A stretch of 64,000 nucleotides of DNA, from NCBI GenBank assembly GCA_033060915.1, contig CM065394.1, positions 16,953,501 through 17,017,500 on the forward strand, read 5' to 3'. The DNA is from Euryodendron excelsum. Its lineage: Eukaryota; Streptophyta; Magnoliopsida; Ericales; Pentaphylacaceae. The notes under the pieces were generated by a model. The model made no database searches. It worked only from the letters and a program-made list of their open reading frames with translations, and had not been told where the DNA came from. The first letter of the stretch is position 1, and every line of letters starts with the position of its first letter. Position numbers and translations under genes: made by a program. Positions 54,590 to 64,000 of the stretch are shown piece by piece.

Positions 54590-57500
54590 CAGTCCGGCAT
54601 ACTTAATATGCCATTTGAACCAATTCTGGACCAATTCTGTTGACCCCTTGTAAAAATGACCATTTTACCTCTAGGCGCTTGATCACCCTCGTTGATCACA
54701 CTGGCTCTAGGTATTAAACCAAAAAAACCCCTGCGGAACTCCTATGAGTGTCCCCAATCTCCAAATGCCGTTCTAGCCAACTCCGAGTCGATCCTGGTGA
54801 ACCCTAGTTAAAATGACCGTTTTACCTCTGGTGGGTCGGTCATCCCTTCAACCATGCCAGCCCTGGGTATCAAACCGGTAAGCACATGGGACACTTCTAA
54901 TAGTGTTCTCAAGCTTTAAATACCATTCTAGTCAGCTTTGGACCAATTTAGGTGTTTTCTGGTTCAAATGACCGTTTTGCCCATGGTAGGTCGGTTATCC
55001 TTTTCAATTATACCGGTTCTAGGTATCAAACTGGCAACTCCCGAGACACTCCCGAGTGTCTCTATCTCTTTTCTAGCTAGGCATCGCAGCCCAATAGCTT
55101 TTCAAATCAAACCGGAGCCACTTGTAGTGGAGCAAGGCCAAAAAATGGCTAGGAGCCACTAAGAGTGGCGCAGAAAATCTTTGCCTTATAGCCTAAGGTC
55201 GAACCAAATCCACAGAGATCACTTCTATACTAAGGTGTGGCCCCAGGCTAAAAATTGGCAAGTCAATATTTGGCTAGGAGTGGCGCCATCTTCTTTAATT
55301 TTTGCCTATAATTATAGTGTACCCCCAAAGTATTCTAGGTTTGAAAAATTGCAAATAAACTCTGCCTCTCTCAAGACAGCCCCCAAAAACCTCCCAAAAC
55401 CCTAGTTCCTTCAAGGTCTTTAGCCTTCTTAGCTTGTACACTCTAAATCCTAGCCTCCAAGCACCATTGAAGGCCAACTTCAGCCCTTTCAAAGCTCTTG
55501 AAGGCCTCCCAAGTTCAAGTCAAGCCTCCAATGAAGCTCCAAAAAAGTTTTGGAGACAAGGTAGGGTACCTACTTATATATTATAATCCCCCACTCGTTC
55601 TCTTCTCCCTCCTAGTCTATTTGGACTATTCTCTATCTTAATCTACATCTTTTACCTCATCTTCTTGCATGCTTGAAACAAGAAGACCTTAGGTCCATGC
55701 CTAGGGAAAGCCTTGGGGAGGTCACCAGTTGGGGACCTTCCTATAGTTTACCTTATGATGGTGTGGTCTTGAGCCTTCTTGGTTTGGTGGTGAGACCCTA
55801 AGCCCTGTATGTTCACGACCCTTTGCATTATTACAATTGTCATGTTCATGCATTTGTTACAATTGCTTCACTTTCAAACTCACAATCTTAGGGTAATTCT
55901 AACCTTTTTATGGTAAGGGTTTCCCTAAGAAAGTGACATATTCAAAGTGGCTACCAAGGTCCATATTAGGGTTTGAAGCCTTAACTTACTTTCAAAATCA
56001 TAACCCTAAAGTGATTATAACCTTTTCCTGGTTACGGTTGCTTTAAAAAAGTGGAATATTCAAAGAGGCCTCTAAGGGTCATATTGGGTATCAAGCCCTA
56101 AAACACCTCTTTCAAAACCAAGTTGTTTTTAAAAAACTCTCGAAATTTCCCATTCAAAGTGTTGCTCTAAAGGTTGTCATTTTGAAGCCAATGATCAAAA
56201 CTCTAGAAGTTCATGCCCTAAGAAACCTAGTTTTGTCCCATAACCTTCATTCATCATACTTCAAATTGCATCAAAATGGTTTTCAAAGTCCTTATTGCAT
56301 TATGCTTTTCAAAAAAAGTGCATAACTCTCTTGAGTTGTCTTTCAAAAAGTGTCACATAAAGTCATAAAATCTGTCACATTAAATCGTAAGATTTTCAAA
56401 TCCAATCTTACCATTTTCAATTTCAAATCAAATCAAATCAAATCTTTCCATTTTGAAAACTAAATCAAATCCTTCCATTTTGGAAAAAAAAAAAAAAATC
56501 AAATCTTTCCTTTTGGAAGCAAAATCAAATCTCTCCTTTTTGGAAACAAAATCAGATCTTTCATTTTTCACATAAAATCATAGATTTTCAAAGTTCTCAT
56601 TTCAAGTGCATGCACCTAGCTTCCTCCCCAAATCATCTCCAAACCCTAGGTTGCCTAAAGCCTAAGTTATCCAACCTTAGGTCAATCCAAGCTTAGGTTA
56701 ACCCATCCCTAGCTGGTTAGCCAAACCCTAGTTAGTCAACCCTAGGTCAACCGAGCCCTAGCTGGTCTACCCTAGGTTAACCTAATCCCAGGTCAACCTA
56801 ACCCTAGGTTACCTTAACCCTATTTTGCCCAACCAAGGTTAGGTGGCTTCAAGGCTCCAACTCTAAACCTTTTTTCAAAATATTCCTCTACTTCACTCAA
56901 AAATGTTTTCAAAATCTCTCTCAAACTTGTCTCAATCTAAAAATGGGTAGACACTTACCATTTTTCAAAAACTACTTTAAAAAATAATTTCAAAAAACTC
57001 ACAACCCTAAGGTGATCCTCACCCTTTCATGGTTAGGGTTTTCTAGGGAAAGTGATATATCAAATGAAACCTATAAGATTCATGGTAGGGTTTCTAACCC
57101 TAAATGTTTTGCAAAATCTCCTTCTAGCAACTGTTTTCAAACATCACATTCTTGAAACAACCCTAGGCCTTCTATTGGCTAGGGTTGTCCAAGTAAAATG
57201 AGATATGCAAACAAGAGTTTTATAACCCTAAAGTCCAAAACCCTATGGGAAGTGTCTAGCCTTTTTTCTAAAAATGTTTTTAAAAAATCATAGCCTTGAA
57301 GGAGTTTAGTTCCCATATAGCTAACCTCTCAAAGGCAATGAAACATCAATATACCTTTCTTAAGGTGTCCAAAAACTATTTCAAGATAAGTTCACAAGAG
57401 CTTTTGCAAGTCCAAATTCCACCTCCAAAAACTCTTAAGTTCTATTTCAGAAACACTCTAACATCCAATTTCAAATCAAAACTCTCTTGAGTTCTTCCCA

Positions 57501-58303
57501 AATTTCAAGTCAAAAAAGCTATTAAGTTCTCTTTTTAAAACAAGACCCCAATGAGTCTTCAAAATTTTCCAAAGTCTCTAATGTGCCTACTTTCATTCGG
57601 ACCCTGAGTTCGAACTACGATTGACCTGATTCTCACCAAATGAGATATATAAGCAACCTTCATAGGTGCGGTCACAGCTTTTATTTATAAATAAAATCCA
57701 TTTTTCAAACTTCTATTTCTAATCTCTTTTCTAAAAACTCCCAAACTCTTTTCAAAACTTGCATCATGTGTCATTTATCCCAAAAGTGATGACAAACCGT
57801 TCTTCAAAACTTTTTCAAGTGGATATAAGTGGACATTTAGGAATCGGAGATTCAAGTGAGTGAATATAGGTTGAATAAACATGTAGGTATCGCAAGGGCG
57901 GGGTGGGGTAATGATCTTAGGATATCTTTTCTACACGTAATTAACCCCGGACCATAGGTCTCTATTTCAAAGACCCAAACTAGAGTCATATTTCAAAAGG
58001 GCTTAAAACATTTTCAAAGGTTTCCAAACAACCATATTTTTCAAAACACTTCGTAAAAGGACATTTTCAAATTGTTTTAAAAAACCTAAATTTGATCTTC
58101 AAATTATACTTAGTTTTAGGTGACCTAGTATGCCCTTAACTATGTTTGGTGGTAACTCCAAACCTTTTTTTAAAAAAGCACTTAATCAAATCAATTTCAA
58201 GTTCAAATCCCGTCACACTCATCCTCTTAGGAGGGTGAGTTCTAACAGAGAGAGTATTGTCCGAGTCAAGACTTAGACTCGGAGCAAAAACTGGGGTGCG
58301 ATA
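54590..58303 (+). mobile_element. 5' giant LTR (left-truncated) of the short-interior element
   Basis: It carries diverged repeat units with dyads (54889-54910 and 55043-55062). SGAGCCACT dyads lie at 55113-55165, followed by TATAATTATA near 55307, a telo-box near 55395, the GCATGCTTGAAACAAG block near 55665 and a CCTAGG/GTCAACC-rich stretch 56640-56830. The TACGTAG-type block is near 57612-57675 and the AAGGGCGGGGTGGGGT block near 57890. It ends GGGGTGCGATA (usual GCGACA with a C-to-T change). Compared with the solo LTR at 1125, its first part is missing. Confidence 0.75.
54650..55070. repeat. Diverged repeat units with hairpins in the 5' giant LTR
   Basis: Three units share AAATGACCRTTTTRCC, GGTATYAAACC and a dyad. 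The dyad arms are GGGACACT/AGTGTTCTC near 54888-54910 and GAGACACT/AGTGTCTC around CCCG at 55043-55062. They align with the 157-bp units at 1960-2660, but the hairpin arms differ in sequence. Confidence 0.75.
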
Positions 58304-58305
58304 GC

Positions 58306-59112
58306 ATGGCAGCACCTCCTTGTTGGTCTGTTAGAGAGTATATTCGAGCTAATGAGATTAGAGCTTAAGAACTATTTTGCTGGTCTCTTAGAGATTGTAT
58401 TCGCACTAATGGCCAAATGGAGTCTTTTACACTAACTCCTAATTTGGGGTGGCGTAACCAATTTAACCTTGTTAGAGGACTTGAGAGCACTTTTTCACAT
58501 CATTATCTAGCCTTACCTCAACCCTAGCAAGAGCCCTTTGACCATTATCATGAATCACCACAACTCTATTCTTACCATGAGCATAAGCATATTGTATACC
58601 CATCTCCAACTAATGAGTCTCTTGGAGATGATCCCTAATTAGCATCTCTAGAACAGACAAAAAGCATGTTAGCCAATGTAAATGGTCAAATGACCTTATT
58701 ATTCGAAGCTTTGAATGTCCAAGAGACAACCACCTACCAAGAGAGCTTTAGTAAAACCAATCCTAATCCTAACCCTAACTAAGAGCAAGTCCATCCCATC
58801 CCTAGCCTTAGGAAAAAGGACATTATAGAGCAAACCATCTTTCCCCAACATTTGAAGTCTAAGGAAGAAAATCCTAAGGTAAGTGACGAAGTTATTGAAG
58901 ATAATGATAGGGATGATGAACTCGAGAGGGCAGAGATCATGATCAGGGCTTCCAAGCAAAAAGAGAGTGAGAGGGAAGATAGTGAGAGAAATAAGGAGCT
59001 GATGAAGGTTGTGAGCGAGAATCCTCTAGAGAAAACCATTACCTTTAGTGAGGATGTTCTTCTTTTCGATGTTAGGGATTCACATAAGAAGGAGGATATT
59101 AATGGTATATAG
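58306..59112 (+). pseudogene. Sole internal reading frame of the giant-LTR element, function unknown
   Basis: An ATG three bases after the 5' LTR begins MAAPPCWSVREYIRANEIRA. One frame runs without any frameshift to 59112, broken by four internal stops. After a fifth stop it stays open through the PPT into the 3' LTR (to 59370). All five stops are one C-to-T step from CAA or CAG. The open C-terminal part (58852-59112) is highly charged and coiled-coil-like (DDELERAEIMIRASKQKESE). The N-terminal half has WRNQFNLVRGLESTF. No zinc knuckle, protease, RT or integrase motif is seen and no family is recognised. It may be a relic of an Ogre-type ORF1, or of an unrelated gag replacement. Confidence 0.6.
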
Positions 59113-59247
59113 GGCATTCATAACAATTCTATGGGCCTTGAGACCCATATTTTTACACTTCTAGCACCTAGTCCTCATATCCTGAAGCCTTTAGAGATTC
59201 ATGTCCTACTATTAGAACTGAATATACTTCATCTTGTCAAACAACTA

Positions 59248-59265
59248 GAGGAAGGGGAAGATAAA
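59248..59265 (+). other. Polypurine tract directly before the 3' giant LTR
   Basis: GAGGAAGGGGAAGATAAA abuts TGTAAGCACCCC at 59266. This is where plus-strand priming would occur and identifies 59266 as an LTR start. Confidence 0.85.
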
Positions 59266-59452
59266 TGTAAGCACCCCATTTTTGCCTATTCAGCAACCTC
59301 CGGCCCAACCGGATCCAGCTTTCAAACACCACAGCACATACGGGCCCAAGATGGCTCTTTCAAACTCTAATCCAATCAGCTGGTCACTTCTCCGGTTCAC
59401 AAGGCCTAATTGAAATTGAAAAAACCATATTACCCCTAGGTATTCCAGGTAG

Positions 59453-59830
59453 CTTTCCGAGATCGGGCGGTCTCGGGAACTAACGCCATCCAGCCAGCTT
59501 TCTGAGACCGGGTGGTCTTGGGAACCAATGCCATCCAGGTAGCTTCCTGAAATCAGGTGATCTCGGGGACTAACACCTTATCAAATTCCAGACGGTTCAC
59601 TTCTGGTGCTTGCTAGCCCGCCAATGTAGAATGTCGGCCATTTGGTAGTTCTTTGAGACCAGGTATTCTCGGGGACCAACACCACCCTCACAGGTAGCTT
59701 TCTAAGACCAGGTGTTCTCAGAAACCAACACCACCCTGCAGGTAGCTCTCTGAGACCGGGCGGTCTCAGAGACCAACATCGCACAAGTAGCTTTTTGTGA
59801 TCGGGTGGTCTCGGGAACCAAGACCTAGGT
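59453..59830. repeat. Array of GAGACC-type hairpins, about 7 units
   Basis: The best unit (59751-59768) has arms TGAGACC and GGTCTCA around GGGC. Other units near 59456, 59500, 59550, 59655, 59700 and 59790 vary in arms and spacing (about 50 bp, one longer gap). Linkers read GGTAGCTTYCTGA and CCAACACCA. Confidence 0.85.
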
Positions 59831-60284
59831 CAACATCGGTGCTTGCTAGCCCGACTCGATTAAAAATGACCCAACCTGCCCCTTGGGCCTCTAGACACAT
59901 CTTGAGAAAGTTCAAAATGCCTCAAGATGGTAAGCCTACCTTTCTAAAGTGTTTCTAAACAGTCGTGCGTACTCGACACGCCAGCCCATCCAATTTCGGT
60001 CCCATTTCGGGCAATTTTGGCCAAAATGACTATTTTGCCCAAAGACGCCCCATCACATCACAAATCCCATCAGATAGTGAAAAACTTTTCAAGGACCATC
60101 CTCGAACAACCCTACATGCTTAACATGCCATCCCAACCCATTTTGACCTTTTTCAACCAATCTCAATCGAAATGACCATTTAACCCCTAGCAACCCAAAC
60201 GCGCCTCAAAACTACACTATCCTTGGGTATTAAATAGCGGGTCTTACCATGCATTATAGTTTAACCCAAGGTAAACCTCACGAC

Positions 60285-60740
60285 TCTAAACACTTTCGAC
60301 TCAGCAAAAGTCCCCTAGAGTGACTTGCAAACGCTCCGCTAGAGTTGTCTTTTCTCTCGATTCCCTGGTTATAATGCACCGTCAAACGACTTGAGAAATG
60401 CCTAACCAGGGAATTCTCGAAAGCTCGTCCACAGGTCTTTTTATCGGTATGGCTTGATCGGATGGATTGCTTCCTAAAGCCCCTCATCGCATGGCTTGAA
60501 AACTACCATTTTCAGTAGCCCCTAGAGCGTCTCATTGAAGGCTCCGCTAAGGTTGAGTTTTTCTCCAATTCCCTTATTATAACGCACTGTCAAACAACTT
60601 GAGAAATGCGTAAATTAGAGAATTTTTGAAAGTATTTCTAGAGCACTTTCCATCGGTATGGTCCGATCAGAGAGATTGCTTCCTGAAGGTCCCGATCACA
60701 TAGCCCACAAACGGCTACTTTTGGACACATGCGAAGCGTA
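60285..60740. repeat. 208-bp tandem repeat, about 2.2 copies
   Basis: GTCAAACGACTTGAGAAATGC starts at 60381 and its copy at 60589. The units include GCTCCGCTA, ATCGGTATGG and GATTGCTTCCT phrases. The minus-strand LTR has one matching unit at about 47940-48145. Confidence 0.88.
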
Positions 60741-61049
60741 TCACAGACGCTCCGCAAAAATGTGTTTTTGGGCAAGCATTCCGAGATGATATTTCACTTT
60801 TTCGAACACCTTTCAGGCTTCCTGAAAATTCAAAGTTCATGAGAAACACTAGGAGAATACCGTGAACATAATTGATTTTGTTGAATCCTTCTCGGTTTGC
60901 ACAATTATCGAGGCAAAGTTTAAACAAACATTCTTGGCGGTGGAGCGTACGCTATATGCGCCTAGATTTTGGTCAGATTGCTCAAACTTCTCTTAGCCCT
61001 TAAGATTTGCCTAGTACAATGAGTGCCATGTGGCATTTTGTCAATGGAA

Positions 61050-61142
61050 TAGTATTGGCGCATGTAGCACATGTGCTAGGGCAAAATTTTCCCAGACGCA
61101 TGTACTACATGCGCCAGTCATCTCCAACTTTGCCTATAAATA
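61050..61142 (+). promoter_or_regulatory. LTR core promoter: GCGCATGTA dyads and TATA box
   Basis: Near-palindromes TGGCGCATGTA...ACATGTGC (about 61057-61077) and GACGCATGTACTACATGCGCC (about 61096-61115) precede TATAAATA at 61135-61142. This is the same layout as at 3018-3140 with a different inner arm sequence. Confidence 0.65.
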
Positions 61143-62584
61143 CATGCCCCCCCCCTTTGCATATGTCAGAATCAAAATTGATAGTGAATCTCTGCTAAAA
61201 CTTCTCTAGAATCTTGAATTGCTATATACAACCCACATTTCAAGCACTTAGGCTAGATTCCATCTCCTCCTAATCAATACACTACACCTATATAGCCAAC
61301 AATGCCATAGAAGACCTCATTCCAGCCCTTTCAAGCCTCTTCAAGTCTATTCAAGCTCAAGTCAAGGCATCCATGGAGATTTGAAAGTGTTTGAGGGCAA
61401 AAGGTAGTATTCTCTTTACATTTTTGCAATCCTCACTCCTCTCTTCTCCCTCCTAGCCTACTTAGGCTATTCTCTATTTTAATCGCCATCTTCTATCCCC
61501 CTTTCTTGCATGCTTGAAACAAGAAAACTCTTAGTTCATGCCTAAAGGAAAGTTTGTGAGAGCTACCATGTAGGGAACTTCTCACAAACCTACTTTAAAA
61601 TGGCATGGCCTTAGAGCTCCTTACTATGTGGTGAAGCCTCTAGCCTTGTATGATTTCATGACCTCTTTGCATATAGTTATCTTGTTCATGTTTTGCATGC
61701 TTGGCTTTATTTTCATGTTCACAATCTCTTTCCAAAGCCCTCACTATCTCTTTTCTATATCATTCACAAAGCTCCATATTCAAATGATTCCCTAAAAATG
61801 ATTCTACAATTGATTCCTTGAAACTTAGATCAAACCCTCAATTTCTACATCTTAGAAAATCCTCTTTAAGTGCCTTGACTTTGTTTTGCAACCCTACATC
61901 TCATTACTTTTCAAAATTGCACTAAAATGGCTCTCAAACCCTCTTATTCTTCATTGATTTTTAAGGGTTTCACTCTCTTAAACTTTGTGATTGAAATGGT
62001 CCCTTGGAACCCTCTCTTGAGTGGTCTCCTCATTATCTTGACCATATGAACCCTAGTTGGCTCTATTCTCTTCAAAAATGGCTTTCAAAACGTTTCTCTT
62101 CAAAAAAGGGTTCTCAAGTGGCACTTTCTTTAATTTGCATAAAAATGACTTCCCTAAAACATTACTTTCACCTTGATTTTTAGAAGTTTTGCTCTCTTGA
62201 ATATTGTGCTTGGAATGGTCCCATGGAGTCCTCTTTGGAATGATTTTCTTCAAATTAACTATATGAACCCTTATTCTTTGGAGTGATCTTCAACCTCTTA
62301 AAAGCGATTTTTCAAAACCTCCTTTCCAAAACCAATTTATAAAGGATCACTCTCTTTAATTTTCAAGTCGCCAAAATTATCTATTCAATGTTAATTTTGA
62401 CAAGTTTTGCTCTCTTGAGTTTGTGGGTGAAATAGTTCTAAGGTAATCCTGTCTTGAGTGGTTTCTAAATATCAACCATAGGACCCCAACAGTCACTTCA
62501 GTGGATTTCATGAAAATGGTTTTCAAAACATACTTTCAAATTTCATGCATAAAACTATATTTCCTAAACCATTAGGTCAAAAAC

Positions 62585-62950
62585 CTAGTTCAAAACCACC
62601 TTTTAAAACCACCCTTCAACCCTAGGTTAACCTAACCTTAGTTAGTTAACCCTAGGTCACCTTAACCTAAGGTTAACCTAACCCATGTTAGTTAACCCTA
62701 GGTCATCTCAACCTTAGTTAACCTTAGGTTAACCTTACCCAAGTTAGTTAACCCTAGATCACCTTAACCCTAGGTCAACCTAACCCAAGTTAGTTAACCC
62801 TAGGTCAATCCAACCCTAGTCCAACCTAACCCTAGTTCTCCAACCTTAGGTTAACTTAACCCAAGTTAGTCAACACTAGGTTAATCCAACCCTAGCCTAA
62901 CCTAACCCAAGTTAGTTAAACTTAGGTCAACCCAACCTAGGTTAGTAAGC
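62585..62950. repeat. Degenerate GTTAACCCTAGGTCAACCTAAC array
   Basis: GTTAGTTAACCCTAGGTC-type units recur at about 62641, 62683, 62742, 62789, 62864 and 62911, at spacings of about 42-75 bp. Shorter equivalents are at 56640-56830 and, in complement, 43085-43165. Confidence 0.8.
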
Positions 62951-64000
62951 TTCAAGGTTCCAATTCAAGGAACCTTTTTCAAATAATCTTTGAACTCAAA
63001 AACTATCTTCACAACTTACTTTCTAAAAGCATCCTACTCTCTTGAGATTTCAAAAATCAAACCCAAAATTGTTTCAAATATCCCCACACTCTATCTTTAA
63101 AAATGTCTCTAAGAAGTTCTCTTGAACTTGTCCCAATGGCTAGACACTCAACCTTTTTTAAAACCTATCTTCAAAATGTTTTCAAGAACTCACAATCTGG
63201 AAGTGTCCTTAACCCTTTATAGTTAAGGATTCTAAGGGAAGGTGATACATTAAATATAACATCCAAGATTGTCCATATTAGGGTTCTAAAACCCTAAGTG
63301 CTTTTCAAGAGTCCTTTTCAAAAATGATTTTCAAACATCATATTCTTGAAGCAACCCTAATCCTTCCATGGTTAGGATTGGTCAAGTGTAAGTGAGATAT
63401 TCAAGAAGGGTTCTATAACCCTTAAGTTTTAAAGAACCAAAGGGAAATCTCTAGCCCCTCTCTTTCAAACATGTCTTCAAAACTCATTACCCTAAAGGAG
63501 CTTAGTTCTTCAATGATTAACCTCTCAAAGGTAAATGAAACATCAAACATGCCTTTTAATAAGGTATTCAAAAACTACTTTCAAAAGCTTTCGAAGACAA
63601 GTTTATTAAAGCACTTTCAATCCTAACCCTACCTCCAAGGTTTTCAAAACAAGATTTCAAAACATTTTCAATACTCTCTTGAGTCATTACAATGCTTATT
63701 CAAAACTCTCTTGAGTCAATTTCAAAAACATTCAAAGTCGTCTTCAAATCCAATTTCAACAACACTCCAAACACCCCAAGTCCTATTTCAAAGGCATTTT
63801 TGTGGACTCTCAAATTCTCTCTTTTTTCAAAAACCTCAAAGTGTCCACAAACCTTTGCAAAGACCTCAATGTGTCTTCAAAACTTTCCAATGGCCTTAAT
63901 GTGCCTCTTTTCTATCGGGCCCTTGCCCAAACTACGAATGACCTAATTCTCGTCAAATGAGATACGTAGGCAACCTAAAATGGTGCGGTTATAACTCTTA

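Larger units (their letters stand above)
59266..64000 (+). mobile_element. 3' giant LTR, running past the window end
   Basis: It starts with the same bases as the solo LTR at 1125. It carries a hairpin array (59453-59830), a 208-bp repeat (60285-60740), palindromic GCGCATGTA phrases (61050-61125), TATAAATA at 61135-61142 and the GCATGCTTGAAACAAG block near 61506. A GTTAACCCTAGG array (62585-62950) and the TACGTAGGCAACCT block near 63965 follow. By comparison with the 5.3-kb solo copy about 0.6 kb should remain beyond the window. Confidence 0.85.

Noticed and set aside
58304..58320. Primer-binding site after the 5' giant LTR
   Set aside because: TGGCAGCACC faintly resembles a tRNA 3' complement but the match is too short and diverged to call.
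62585..62950. Interstitial telomere tract (CCCTAA-like)
   Set aside because: Units are CCCTAGG/GTTAAC mixtures of irregular length inside a CT-rich LTR leader, not TTTAGGG tandem heptamers.

Overview
This is a nuclear segment of a flowering-plant genome, most likely a eudicot. It holds Ty1/copia, Ty3/gypsy, MULE, hAT-type and LINE remnants, plant-type splice sites, AT-rich spacers and GA/CT microsatellites. No rRNA, tRNA, CRISPR array, bacterial operon or confident complete host gene is visible. Nearly everything is transposable-element DNA, much of it nested and decayed by what look like C-to-T changes.

Layout. 1-12115: a decayed minus-strand copia element (5' LTR 10629-12115, PBS, gag, protease, integrase, RT, RNase H). 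A 5.3-kb plus-strand solo LTR (1125-6459, TSD AGAAC) sits in its RNase H region. 12116-18xxx: an inverted-repeat element, a hAT-type MITE (13369-13718) and a 3.2-kb MULE-type element (14522-17690) with promoter, leader, intron and a transposase N-terminal remnant. 19133-23367: a MULE with 163-bp TIRs, a perfect 9-bp TSD and a broken transposase gene. 24580-28000: a chromovirus-like solo LTR (TSD ATTAT). 28001-34907: SINE-like and MITE sequences, tandem duplications, a movement-protein-like scrap and one well-formed exon. 34908-39982: a copia element with both LTRs, PBS, PPT and TSD AACTA that keeps only gag. 41150-48161: a minus-strand giant LTR split by a 5'-truncated LINE, itself split by a copia-type LTR. 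50235-52680: a second chromovirus-like solo LTR (TSD AAATA). 53690-54315: an Athila-like LTR end with PBS. 54590-64000: a giant-LTR element in which two multi-kb LTRs flank only about 0.96 kb of internal DNA with one long frame and a PPT.

Most notable is one giant-LTR family seen four times (1125-6459; 41150-48161 minus; 54590-58303; 59266-end). The copies share TGTAAGCACCCC-type starts, GGGTGCGACA-type ends, a common TATA position and several conserved blocks. They look Tat/Ogre-like, but this is from motif memory. Their upstream halves carry copy-specific tandem arrays of short hairpins whose arms change together between copies. More widely, six unrelated LTR types in the window carry clusters of short CG-centred palindromic phrases, several of them 20-270 bp upstream of a TATA-like box.

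Host coding content is very low: one exon-like segment (32999-33089) and a doubtful secreted-peptide-like locus (49119-49896). Interactions here are those of nested mobile elements, not of a cellular pathway.
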